A DNA stretch of 64,000 nt. Source: Globodera rostochiensis. Taxonomy: Eukaryota; Nematoda; Chromadorea; Rhabditida; Heteroderidae. The stretch is taken from the NCBI GenBank assembly GCA_018350325.1, contig JAEVLN010000021.1, positions 558,001-622,000 of the forward strand. The letters are read 5' to 3'. Both the position numbers and the translations under genes were made by a program. The stretch's first letter is position 1. Each line of letters starts with the position of its first letter. Positions 41,404 through 50,472 of this stretch are shown piece by piece. The notes under the pieces were generated by a model, which made no database searches, had not been told where the DNA came from, and worked only from the letters and a program-made list of their open reading frames with translations.

Positions 41404-43213
41404 ATAGACGCCATGTGGACGGTGGAACCAAAAAATATAGAAGGGCTTTGCCTTTGGCTCATGTTTCTTGGTTTAGACATTTTTCCTAATTTGAATTTAT
41501 TTTATTTTTTATATATTTCTTTTTATTATGAGTCTTCTGCTCTTGGCCGGCCAAGCCCTTACTGGGGATAGCAAGCTTTTATTGGGCTGCTCAAGCCCTT
41601 TCTGGGGCTGGAAAGCCTTTTATGGGACTGGAAGAGCCCTTTCCTCTTGGTTTTTTACTTTTTTTCTTTTTTTAATTTATTTATTTTTATTTTAATATTT
41701 TTTTATTTAATGATGAGTTAGTTCATGGCCGGGCAAGCCGTCTCCGGCCCCACGCAAGCCATCCCCGGGGCCGAGCAAGCCTTCACCGGGGCCGGACAAG
41801 CCATCCACGGGGCCGGTCAAGCCATCCACAGGGCCGGGCAAGCCATCCACAGGGCCGGGCAAGCCATCACCGGGGCCGGGCAAGCCATCCACGGGGCCGG
41901 GCAAGTCCTTTCGCGAGCCTTTTAATTTATTGCTTTTTTCAATTGAAGTTTGTTTTATTTAAGTTGGTTAAGTTCTCTCCACTTAACACTTCTCTACTAT
42001 TTGAATTTTTTTTAACCTAAAATTGTATTTTTTTAATTTAATTTTTCATTTTCAATTTATTTATTATTTAATTAAATTAAATTAATTTCCTCTCCACTTT
42101 ACTTTTCGCCAACACAATTGTTCTATCGGATAAACTACTGGGGGGTTACACCAGCAGTAACATTCTCTTTCTCTCCTTAGCTGATATCTCTACCACTTTC
42201 TCTCCCTTTTGCACACTATTTCTCTTCCTCCTTGATCTGTACATATCTTGATAAGTTTAGATCAGAACTAAACAAATTTTTTTTTGTTTAGCTCAGCTTT
42301 TTTTGCTGAATTCAATTATATTAAAAAAATTGAAAATTTCAAAATTTAATTTTTTAAATTTTTGCTCAAAATTGATCATTCCGCAACTTGATCAGTTTTG
42401 ATCAGAACTGGTTAAACTTTTTTTTGTTCGACTCAGCTCATCAAGCTGAGTCTAATTATATATAAATTAACCGTCTGAGGCAAAATTCGAACTTTTCATT
42501 TTTTGACCTCAGCCAAATATATGCATAAAATGGTTAGACCCACCAAATCGCCTCTCAACCCAAACCAAAACGGGCAAGTGATATATCATTTTAAAGCTCA
42601 GACATTGGGGCACCTCCTACCACAAAATCAGCCCAATACTTAACCAAAAAATTTTCACCAAAAAAAAATAAAATTTTCCAATTTTGACGACCGATTTCGA
42701 CCTCAAGTCGAACTATTACATACCTGCTTCTAACACATTTTTTGTAGCTTAACACCATCCCAACTTATAATTAACCAACCCCAACTCAATCCGAGCAAAC
42801 CCCATCGTTTTTGTGAATTTCTCCCAAAAGTGCCAAAAAAAAGTGCGATTTTTCGACTTTTTGTGACACGCAAAAGTCTATCACAAGTTAGACCTTTCCC
42901 CACAAATTATATACCATTCGAACGCAATTTTTGTCTAGTTGTGCTCTTTATCCAAACCCAACCGTCCCAGACACTGCTTTAAACCACTTTTGAACCTCCA
43001 ACTGCAACATGGTGCCCAAAAAGGGGCTCATCTTTTTGGGCGGTTAGACCGTTCGACCCTTAGTAGGTCGAAATTGAAAATTCTTTCAACATTGGTTTGT
43101 GCTACCCCAGTTACTTTATTTTTGTGCAAATTTTCAGACAAATCGGACAGCACAAAAAAAAGATCAATGATTTCCCCCATCCATTCAAAATACAATTTCC
43201 TTATAATTAGTAA
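41404..43213 (-). mobile_element. Non-autonomous Helitron unit 1 (~1.8 kb)
   Basis: The minus-strand 3' end is GGCGTCTAT, a mutated CTRR. The 5' end (TTACTAATTATAAGGAAATTG, read from 43,213) abuts the CTAG of the next unit and matches the TCATACTATAGGGAAATTC 5' ends of later units. Internal order matches units 2 and 3: GGCAAGCC minisatellite, a GGGGGGTTACACCAGCAGTAAC block, two GATCAG segments (the second with the hairpin GACTCAGCT-catca-AGCTGAGTC), then a long block ending in a CCCAAAAAG...CTTTTTGGGC hairpin. Apparent frames are products of tandem repeats. Confidence 0.75.
41725..41920. repeat. 21 bp minisatellite, GGGGCCGGGCAAGCCATCCAC
   Basis: About nine head-to-tail copies of a 21 bp unit with small changes (ATCCAC, ATCACC, TTCACC). 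Because 21 is a multiple of three, frames on both strands stay open (heptapeptide-like GPVDGLP on the minus strand, AGQAIHR on the plus strand). These are artefacts of the period. The same GGGCAAGCC word is found more sparsely at the equivalent place of every other unit of this family. Confidence 0.9.
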
Positions 43214-44662
43214 CTAGACGCCTGTGGACGGTGGGACCGGAATATAAGTCGTAGTGGTAATAGATAGCTGTTCCTAGGGTTTTTCTTTTTTTAAATTTAA
43301 TTTATTCATTTTCAATTTATTAATTTGAATTTTTTTTTATTAATTTTATTTAATTATGAGCCAGTGCTTGGGCGGGCAAGCCCTTTCTGGGGCGGCCAAG
43401 CCTTTTTATTGGGCTTGGCAAGCCTTTTCTGGGGCGGGCAAGCCTTTTTGAGCGATTTTTAATTTTTGCTCTATTTGAATTTGATTTTACTTTATTTAAT
43501 TAATTTATGTTAAGCTTCTCCCCCCCTTATCATTTCACAAAATAAATGTTCTATGGGGTGCACTACTGGGGGGGTTACACCAGCAGTAACCTTCTCTCTC
43601 TCTCCCTACGCTCGTATCTCTACCTTTTTCTCTCACATTTCCACACTATTTCTCTTTCTCCTTGATCTACCTATATCTCAATCAGTTTTGATCAGAAATG
43701 GTCAAACTTTTTTTTGTTTAGCTCAGTTTTTTAAGAAGAATTTAATTATATAAAAATTATTTTAAAAAAATTAAAATTTCAAAATTTAATTTTTTAAATT
43801 TTTGCTTAAATTGAAAATTCCATAACTTGATCAGTTTTGATCAGAACTGGTCAAACTTTTTTTTGTTCGACTCAGCTCATCAAGCTGAGTCTAATTAAAT
43901 TTCAATTACCCCCTAAGGCAAAATTCAAAATTTTTCATTTTTGACCCCAGCCAAATATGGGTATAAATTGGTTAGACCCCCCAATTCGACTTTTAACCTG
44001 AATCAACCCGGGCAAGTGATATACCATTTTGAAGCTCAGACTCTGACGCACCTCCTACCACAAAATCAGCCCAAAGCTCAACCAAAAAATTTTCACCAAA
44101 AAAGTTGGCGCAAAAAAAAATAATTTTTTCCATTTTCAACACCCAATTTCGACCTCATGTCGAACTTTTACAGACCCGGTCAAATGACATTTTTTGTAGC
44201 TTAATACCATCCCAACTTATAATTAACCAACCCCCAACCGATCCGAGCAAACCCCATCGTTTTTGTGAATTTCTCCCAAAAGTCCCAAAAAAAAGTGCAC
44301 TTTTTCGACATTTTGTGATTCGAATAACTCTTACGCGGTTAGACCTACCCCCACATATGATATACCATTCGAACGCAAATTTTGTCTAGTTGTGCCCTTT
44401 CTCCAAACGCAAGGCTCTACAAACACGCTTTAAACCACTTTTGCCCCTCCAACCCCAACATGGTACCCAAAAAGAGGCTCTTCTTTTTGGGGCGTTAGAC
44501 TTTTCGACCCTTAGTAGGTCGAAATTGGGACAAAAAAAACCCGAGAATTGTAGTAACCTCGGAACTTTATTTTTGTGCAAATTTTCAGACAAATCGAACC
44601 ACACATCTCCAAGATTATAGAGATTCCCCCAGCACCTGAAAGAGAATTTCCCTATAGTATGA
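43214..44662 (-). mobile_element. Non-autonomous Helitron unit 2 (1,449 bp)
   Basis: Read on the minus strand, it begins TCATACTATAGGGAAATTC at 44,662 and ends GGCGTCTAG at 43,214, giving 5'-TC...CTAG-3' termini. It directly follows unit 3's CTAG with one intervening T. It carries GGCAAGCC clusters, the CTACTGGGGGGGTTACACC block, two GATCAG segments, the GACTCAGCT/AGCTGAGTC hairpin and a TTCGACCTCA-rich block. It has no open frame of gene quality, so it depends on proteins supplied elsewhere. Confidence 0.82.
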
Positions 44663-44663
44663 A

Positions 44664-46296
44664 CTAGACGCCTGCGGGGCGGCTAAAGCATGTGGGTGAT
44701 TGATATGTGATAGATATTGAACTGTTCCTAGGGTTTTTCTTTTTTTTAAATTAATTTATTTGATTTACTTATTTATTTATTTAATGCGAATAAGTTTGAG
44801 TCCGCTCTTGGGCGGGCAAGCCCTCTCTGGGATTGGGCAAGCCTTTGTAAGGCTGTGCAAGCCTTTTTTGATGTGACAAAGCTGTTCCCCAAGGACGGGC
44901 AAGCCTTTTCTTTTCCTTTGAAATTTTTTAAATTAAATTTAATTTTTTAATTTTATTTTTTCTTCCAAATAATTTATTTTTATTTAAATTAAATTACTTT
45001 CCGCCCCACTTAACTTTTCACTACTACAATTGTTCTATGGGGTGCACTACTGGGGGGTTACACCAGCAGTAGCGTTCTCCCTCTCTCCTTACACTCTTAT
45101 CTCTACCACTTTCTCTCACTTTTCCACACTATTTCTCTTTCTCCTTGATCTTTCCATATCTCGATCAGTTTTGATCAAAACTTTACAAACTTTTTTTTGT
45201 TTAGCTCAGCTTTTTAAGCTGAATTTAATTATATAAAAATTATTTTAAAAAATTTTAAATTTCAAAATTTAATTTTTTAAATGTTTGCTCAAAATTGAAA
45301 ATACCATAACTTGATCAATTCTGATCAGAACTTTACAAACTTTTTTTTGTTTAGCTCAGCTTTTTAAGCTGAATTTAATTATATAAAATTTATTTTAAAA
45401 AAATTAAAATTTCAAAATTTAATTTTTTGAATTTTTGCTCAAAATTGAAAATACCGTAACTTGATCAGTTTTGATCAGAAGTGGTCAAACTTTTTTTTCT
45501 TCGACTCAGCTCATTGAGTTGAGTCTAAATATATATAAAATAACTGCCTGAGGCAAAATTCGAACTTTTCGATTTTTGACCCCAAGCAATTTATGTGTAA
45601 ATTGGTTAGACCCCCCATTTCGACCTCCAACCCTAACCAAAACCGGCAAGTGATATACCATTTTGAAGCTCAGACATTAGCGCACCTCCTCCCACAAAAT
45701 GAGCCCCAAGCTAAACCAAAAAATTTTCACCATAAAAGTTGGCGCAAAAAAAAATAAATTTTTCCATTTTCAACACCCAATTTCGACCTCAAGTCGAACT
45801 TTTACAGACCGGACGAAAAGACTTTTTTTGTAGCTTATTTTGTCCCCAACTTATAATTAACCAACCCCGACCCGATTCGAGCAAACCCCATCGTTTTTAT
45901 GAATTTCTCCCAAAAGTCCCAAAAAAAAGTGCACTTTTTCGACATTTTGTGCAGAACAGATTTCGAACATGGTTATACCTACCACCCCACAACTTATACC
46001 ATTCGAACCCAAATTTTGTCTAGTTGTGCCCTTTCTCCAAAGCCAAAGCGCGCAATGCATGCTTTAAACCACTTATGCCCTTCCAACTGCAACATGGTCG
46101 TCAAAAAAGGGCTGCGATTTGAGGGCGGTTAGACCGTTCGACCCTTCCCGGACAAAAATTACAAAAAAAAAAACCATACATTGATAGAACCCCTGTTACC
46201 TTATTTTCGTGCAAAATTTCAGCCAAATCGAACCACACATCTCCGACATCAATGGATTTCCCCCGGCACCCCAAACAGAATTTCACTATAGTATGA
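44664..46296 (-). mobile_element. Non-autonomous Helitron unit 3 (1,633 bp)
   Basis: The minus strand starts TCATACTATAGTGAAATTC at 46,296, immediately after the CTGG end of unit 4, and ends GGCGTCTAG at 44,664. Internal order is that of unit 2, but the GATCAG segment is present three times (about 45,163, 45,310 and 45,459, ~147 bp period), each with GCTCAG...CTGA-type inverted arms. The length difference from unit 2 is mostly this extra copy. Non-coding. Confidence 0.82.
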
Positions 46297-46297
46297 C

Positions 46298-46337
46298 CAG
46301 ACCCCTACGGGGTCTGCGTTAAACGGCAAAGCCGTTT
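46298..46337. other. 3' terminal double hairpin of unit 4
   Basis: CAGACCCCTACGGGGTCTG (46,298-46,316) is a perfect 8 bp stem with a TAC loop. AAACGGCAAAGCCGTTT (46,321-46,337) is a perfect 7 bp stem with an AAA loop. On the minus strand the first stem directly precedes the CTGG terminus. A short hairpin next to CTRR is the Helitron replication-termination signal. Confidence 0.85.
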
Positions 46338-46382
46338 TGAACACCGGTGCCAGCAATTTTCTTCGGGGGTTTTTGTTGGCCA

Positions 46383-46446
46383 CATATTGGCTTGCAACTT
46401 TCCTCTCCTATTTACAACTTTCTATACAACTTTGTGTACAACTTTA
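46383..46446 (+). repeat. TACAACTT array of unit 4
   Basis: ATATTGGCTTGCAACTTTCC is followed by TCTCCTATTTACAACTTTC and further TACAACTT words. The same run begins the 48.05 kb array and appears inverted at 56.2-56.34 and 60.5-60.64 kb. Confidence 0.85.
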
Positions 46447-46477
46447 ACATTGCTGCTTTATTTCACTCTTTTCAGAC

Positions 46478-46672
46478 CTTTCCCCCTCCTCTCTCCCCTC
46501 GCCCCTTCCCCCGCGCCCCTCCCTTCTCGCTCCTTCCCCGCTCCTTTTCCACTCGCGCCCCTCCCCCGCGCCCCTCGCTTCTCGCTCTTTCCCCGCTTCT
46601 CTTTCGCACTCGCCCCTCCCACGCGCCCCTCCCTTCTCGCTCTTTCCCCGCTTCTCTTCCCCTCTCGGCCCT
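46478..46672 (+). repeat. Polypyrimidine tract, ~195 bp
   Basis: Nearly pure C/T on the plus strand, made of degenerate repeats of GCGCCCCTCCC, TTCTCGCTC and TTTCCCCGCTTCTC words. Mirror-like polypurine/polypyrimidine DNA of this length can adopt triplex structures. The proline/serine/leucine-rich frames across it (126 and 99 aa) are compositional artefacts. Confidence 0.85.
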
Positions 46673-47334
46673 CAAGAACTTTTTAGACTGCAAAATTAGC
46701 AAAAACATTCACGCTATTTCTGTTTAAACGGAAGGTAAGTGTGAATAATCTACAGATTTGATGTTAGAATCATTATTGGGAATGTTCTGAAAAAGCCATC
46801 TCTTCAGATATTATAAAAAGTTTGCATAATGCAATTCCAAAAGGGGTCCCCCTTTGGTCCGAAATTAGCGAACCACATTTTCGACCATAACTCAGTTGGA
46901 GTTGAAAATAAAATTATGAACTAAAATAATTATTTGTAGAGAAAAAAATTAGCTATTTTTCTAACTTTAGTATTTTCAAAAATCTCAATTCAAAAAATTG
47001 TTATGAATTGTTTAGTGTAAAATACATTTTTTACCTAAAATTGGCAATAACTTTTGTGCTTTTCAAATTTTTAAAATATTTCATTGCCATAAAAATTCTG
47101 CTGAATTTTCTACATTTTTTGACACCAAGTTTGTTGTGATTGCTTTACTTTAAAAAAAGTTATGAATTTTTAAACTAACAACGAATTCCCGGAATCAAAA
47201 AAGAGGATTTTTGAAAAAGTTCAAAAAAGGCATCGAAAATATTTTTAAAAATTCGGAAATATTTTTTAGAATTTTTTAACATTTTTTTCAGAATTATTCA
47301 TGTTCATAGAAAGGCAAAAAAAATCGTTTACACA

Positions 47335-47403
47335 GTCGGGATTCGAACCCCCAGCTGACCCCCAGCTGCCCCCACCACTCACCACTACACCACCAACGCC
47401 GAC
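47335..47403 (-). other. tRNA-like segment with perfect B box
   Basis: The minus strand reads GTCGGCGTTGGTGGTGTAGTGG, then GAGTGGTGGGGGC, then GGGGGTTCGAATCCCGAC. The B box GGTTCGAATCC is canonical, the A box TGGTGTAGTGG close to canonical, and GTCGG at one end can pair with CCGAC at the other. The middle (two CAGCTGGGGG words) does not fold into a normal anticodon arm. It is likely a tRNA pseudogene or tRNA-derived SINE head, sharing a 20-mer with the segment at 39.79 kb. Confidence 0.6.
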
Positions 47404-47765
47404 AAAGGGAAAAAGCTTAAATTCGAACACAAAGTGCGCAGCAGCGCGAAAACTTCCCGCGCGACCCCCCACTTTCTTTACATCATTCGAAAGCTCTTGA
47501 AAAGCGCTACATTTTATCTGCTGACCTCATCCCGCTATCGGCAAAACTCCCCGAGTTGTGGCAAAATCAAAGCTTTTTTGGTCAAAATTTTGGAAATTTT
47601 GGCTTCAGTTATGCAACCATAACGCATATTTAAATTTGTCGTAGCGACATGCACGATAGCTCATTAGAAAGCCCTGAGTGTGTAGCAGTGCCCTTTCTCC
47701 AACACCAACACCGGTTACCCTACTCCCCGCCCGGGTACAGCTCGAAAAGTGAGGGGTGGTCAAAA

Positions 47766-47801
47766 AAAAGTGCCAAAAAAAGGTGACTTTTTGGCACTTT
47801 T
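47766..47801. other. 14 bp stem hairpin in the Helitron 5' block
   Basis: AAAAGTGCCAAAAA pairs perfectly with TTTTTGGCACTTTT across an 8 nt loop. The equivalent hairpin is at 56,701-56,735 and 61,003-61,037. Units 1 and 2 have an analogous CCCAAAAAG/CTTTTTGGG stem, so a hairpin at this place is conserved while its sequence is not. Confidence 0.75.
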
Positions 47802-47962
47802 GCACCTTTGGCATTGTGTTGGGACAAATATTCCAATGCCATTCGATCGGAATCCAAAAGTGCCCCGGGGTCTTGTGAGGTTGTTTTTTCGCTCCGCCCA
47901 CGCCACAAAAAGTTATTCCAAAAATTCACTGTAAACGCCCAGATTTCCCTTAGATAGGGAAC

Positions 47963-48002
47963 CAGACCCCTACGGGGTCTGCGTTAAACGGCAAAGCCGT
48001 TT
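47963..48002. other. 3' terminal double hairpin of the autonomous Helitron
   Basis: CAGACCCCTACGGGGTCTG at 47,963-47,981 and AAACGGCAAAGCCGTTT at 47,986-48,002 are identical to the pair at 46,298-46,337. The CTGG at the minus-strand end is followed by T, then by the TCCCTATC start of unit 4, so two Helitrons abut with a single base between. Confidence 0.88.
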
Positions 48003-48046
48003 TGAACACCGGTGCCAGCAGTTTCTTCGGGGGTTTTTGCTGGTCA

Positions 48047-48180
48047 CATATTGGCTTACAACTTTCCTCTCCTATTTACAACTTTCTATACAACTTTATG
48101 TACAACTTTTCCCTCCTATTTACAACTTCCTATACAACTTTGTGTACAACTTCCCATACAACTTTTTGTACAACTTTGGA
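48047..48180 (+). repeat. Sub-terminal inverted array, 3' arm (TACAACTT)
   Basis: About eight TACAACTT words separated by TCTA, TATG, TCCTA or TTTG. It begins ATTGGCTTACAACTTTCC, which reappears as its exact reverse complement at 56.31-56.34 kb. The two arrays thus form long inverted repeats just inside the two ends of the element. Sub-terminal inverted repeats are reported for Helentron-type Helitrons; here they frame the whole transcription unit. Confidence 0.85.
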
Positions 48181-48440
48181 TGTAGGCGGAGCGAAAAAAT
48201 GTTTTCACAATACCCCTGCGGACTTTTGATTTCCGATCGAATGGAATTGATGCTCTTCTCTTTAAGTAAAGTAAACTCAAACGGTCAAGTTATCGTCTTT
48301 TTTAAATTGTTTCCCTCATCATGATATTATTTAATTATTATTTAACAATAAATTAAAGCAACACAAATTCGATTAAAACAAATACAATAATAATCATTAA
48401 ATTAAATGAACTCAAAAGCAAAAATTATACAACATATCTT
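48181..48440 (-). other. 3' untranslated/terminal region of the Helitron
   Basis: About 260 bp between the stop codon and the TACAACTT array. It is A/T-rich at first (several TTAATTATTA-type runs that could serve polyadenylation), then has a short GC-richer stretch (CGGAGCGAAAAAATG) shared with the 5' block of other copies. No open frame is supported. Confidence 0.5.
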
Positions 48441-50472
48441 TTAATCAAAATATTCTTCGTCCAAGCTTTCCATATCATCGTCACCATTAAACGTCCCCAC
48501 TCCTTGATCATGTACGGGTACAGCCAATTCCGAATGTTGTGGTCGTGGTGGAACGTTTATGTCGTCGAGTAGCTCGTGGTAGACAACATTGGCAATGCGG
48601 GTGTCGTCCCCACTCTGACACGATGGAGCATAGACACGGATTGCGTCCATCCGTGTCACGCGGGACATGGCAACATAGACTTGCCCATGCGCGAAGCATT
48701 GCTTCCCACGTAACACGAGGGCCATCCGTTGGAGTGTCTGGCCCTGTGCCTAAAGTGTACTCTTTTTAAATTTCAAAAGCTACTGTTTTGTGTACCTTGT
48801 TCACCGTCATGGCAAAGCAGAGTCGCACGGGAAACTGCAGACGGCGGAAACGGAGCCCCCGGTGGTTTCGGTTGTTGCCGTATTCGAATTTCACGCGTGG
48901 AATGACGATGGTTTGCTTAGCATCCGCGCGCGGTCCAGTCAAAATTCGGCAGAACAAATTGTCGTCGGCCCCCCGCATCACTTGAAGCCTTGTGCCGTTG
49001 CACAACCCTTGGGACACGTCCAAGTTGCGAATCAACATCACCGGCGTCCCCACCTAAAAAATGTGCTCTTATCTAAAATCTTTCTATACAAGTTAGACCT
49101 TAAGTATCAATTTGTGCGGTGGCATTCCGGATGGCATCTCGCTATGGACCGCCTCCATGTTGAAATCCGCCCGGAATGTGTTGAATTCGTCGCTCGGTTC
49201 AAGTGGTTCATCGATGGACAGGTATTCTTTTGCGTCCCCACTCATCCGATCCAGAGCCAAGTCGTTGATGTGTTGAACATCGTTGTTGGTTGGGCACAGA
49301 ACAGCGTTGCTGGCGATTGCGTCTGCGTTGCTCAATGGTTCCGAAAACAGAGCTTCTGGGAAGCAGAAGTTGATCACGTCGTCCATTTGGTGGGCCACAT
49401 TTTGGGGAGGAATGCGCAGCAAGTTTGGCTGCCTGCTTGCAATGTCCGTCCCCACTTGATGCAAGCCATTTCCAATGTTGTGAAGCCAATCCCGAAGGGC
49501 TTGCTCGCCTGGCGCGGTGCGCATGTTGATAGTCAGGCTATAAACAGGAGATTTAATTTAAGCCTGGACAAATTGAACTGTGCCTTATTTTTTGGAACGT
49601 CTTAAAAAGTGGGAAAGTTTTGATGCTTTCGGCCACTTGGTCTTCACGCGTGCCGTGTTCGACAACAGGCGTCAGTTGCTTCCAATCGCCCCCGCAGACT
49701 ACCACTTTGCCTCCAAAAGGTTTGTCGTTGACGGCGCAAACATCGCGCAATAGCCGATCGATGTACTTTAGCACACGGCTGCTCAGCATACTAATTTCCT
49801 AAATTAAATGTTGAGATGCTATTTGTATTTTTGTTACGTTGCATACGTCAATGATGATGAGGTCGGCCCCCCGTAGTTGTTCTCCTTTAGAAGATTCGAA
49901 GCTAATCATCGGTGCTGTGTCGTCTGTAACGTCATTTGGAACGCTGAATTGGCGATGTGCGGTGCCGCCCCCGATCAGTAAAAGCGCCGCAATTCCTGTG
50001 CTAGCTGCGGCGATCACTGACGATGTGCATAGCGGCTGCAAGGGAATAATATAGACTGAGTTTATGTGCATATAAAACAACGTTTTCACGCCCCCGCTCT
50101 TGGTTGGTAGTCGAATTGAAGGTCGGCTTGCCGGCAAGACACCACTTGATCAGTGTGTTGTAAAAGAATGTTTTGCCTGCAACATAAGGCAGGTGATGAT
50201 TACAGGGGAGTTGAAGCCTACCGCAGCCTCCAGAGCCTTCTAGGAAGAAAAGTCGTTGCCCGTCCCCACTTCGGATAGCACTTGAAATATCATTGAAGGC
50301 ATTCCGTTGGTCCTTGTTGAGAAGGTTAATGTTTTCAATTGCAATTTGCTGTGGCGATTTAGCACGCCCTTGTTGATTTCCGTAAAACTCATCCAGCAAC
50401 GTGGCTTGTTGAAGCGCCCCCGCTTGCCTTTCAAAATTGTAGTCCTTTGGCAACCCGCTCAGACCTACGTCC
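48441..50472 (-). other. PIF1-like helicase domain of the transposase
   Basis: Motif I is FFLEGSGGCG-KTFFYNTL, with the Walker A GCGKT split by an intron at 50,177-50,221. Motif Ia is ASTGIAALLL. Motif II is IIIDEISM, split at 49,799-49,846. Motif III is CGGDWKQLTPVV near 49,690, followed by LTINMR. LKVGTPVMLIRNLD, GLCNGTRL, AMTVNKAQGQTL and the C-terminal HGQVYVAMSRV (about 48,660-48,685) complete the superfamily 1 set. All key residues (Lys of Walker A, Asp-Glu of Walker B, terminal Arg) are present, which argues for an active or recently active protein. Confidence 0.92.

Larger units (their letters stand above)
46297..47960 (-). mobile_element. Non-autonomous Helitron unit 4, same ends as the autonomous copy
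   Basis: The minus strand runs from TCCCTATCTAAGGG at 47,960 to a double hairpin and CTGG at 46,297. Its terminal ~150 bp (hairpins, CACCGGTG, TACAACTT array) are almost identical to the 3' end of the autonomous unit, and its 5' ~500 bp (47,430-47,930) match the 5' block of the autonomous copies at 56,345-56,855. The interior instead has a polypyrimidine tract and a tRNA-like segment. It therefore looks like a derivative mobilised by the same Rep/helicase. Confidence 0.82.

Noticed and set aside
41707..41925. Repetitive GPVDGLP / AGQAIHR proteins on both strands
   Set aside because: A 21 bp minisatellite keeps every frame open. There is no start context or flanking coding sequence, and the same repeats are non-coding in sister units.
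46347..46727. 126 aa and 99 aa Pro/Ser/Leu-rich frames and the antisense Arg/Gly/Glu-rich frame
   Set aside because: They overlay a polypyrimidine tract; amino-acid composition follows directly from the C/T run.
47335..47403. Functional tRNA gene on the minus strand
   Set aside because: The B box and ends are good, but the central part cannot form D and anticodon arms with a 7-base anticodon loop. It is kept as a tRNA-like relic.
49538..49598. Possible frameshift inactivating the helicase before LTINMR
   Set aside because: The obvious donors (GTTCAAT at 49,578 or GTCCAGG at 49,569) break phase, but the donor at 49,598 (AAGAC|GTTCC) gives a 61 bp intron and the in-frame junction FPLFKT-LTINMR. 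No lesion need be invoked.
48790..49605. 271 aa plus-strand open frame
   Set aside because: It is the antisense shadow of helicase exons. The minus-strand frames carry LKVGTPVMLIRNL and other conserved helicase motifs, while the plus frame has none.
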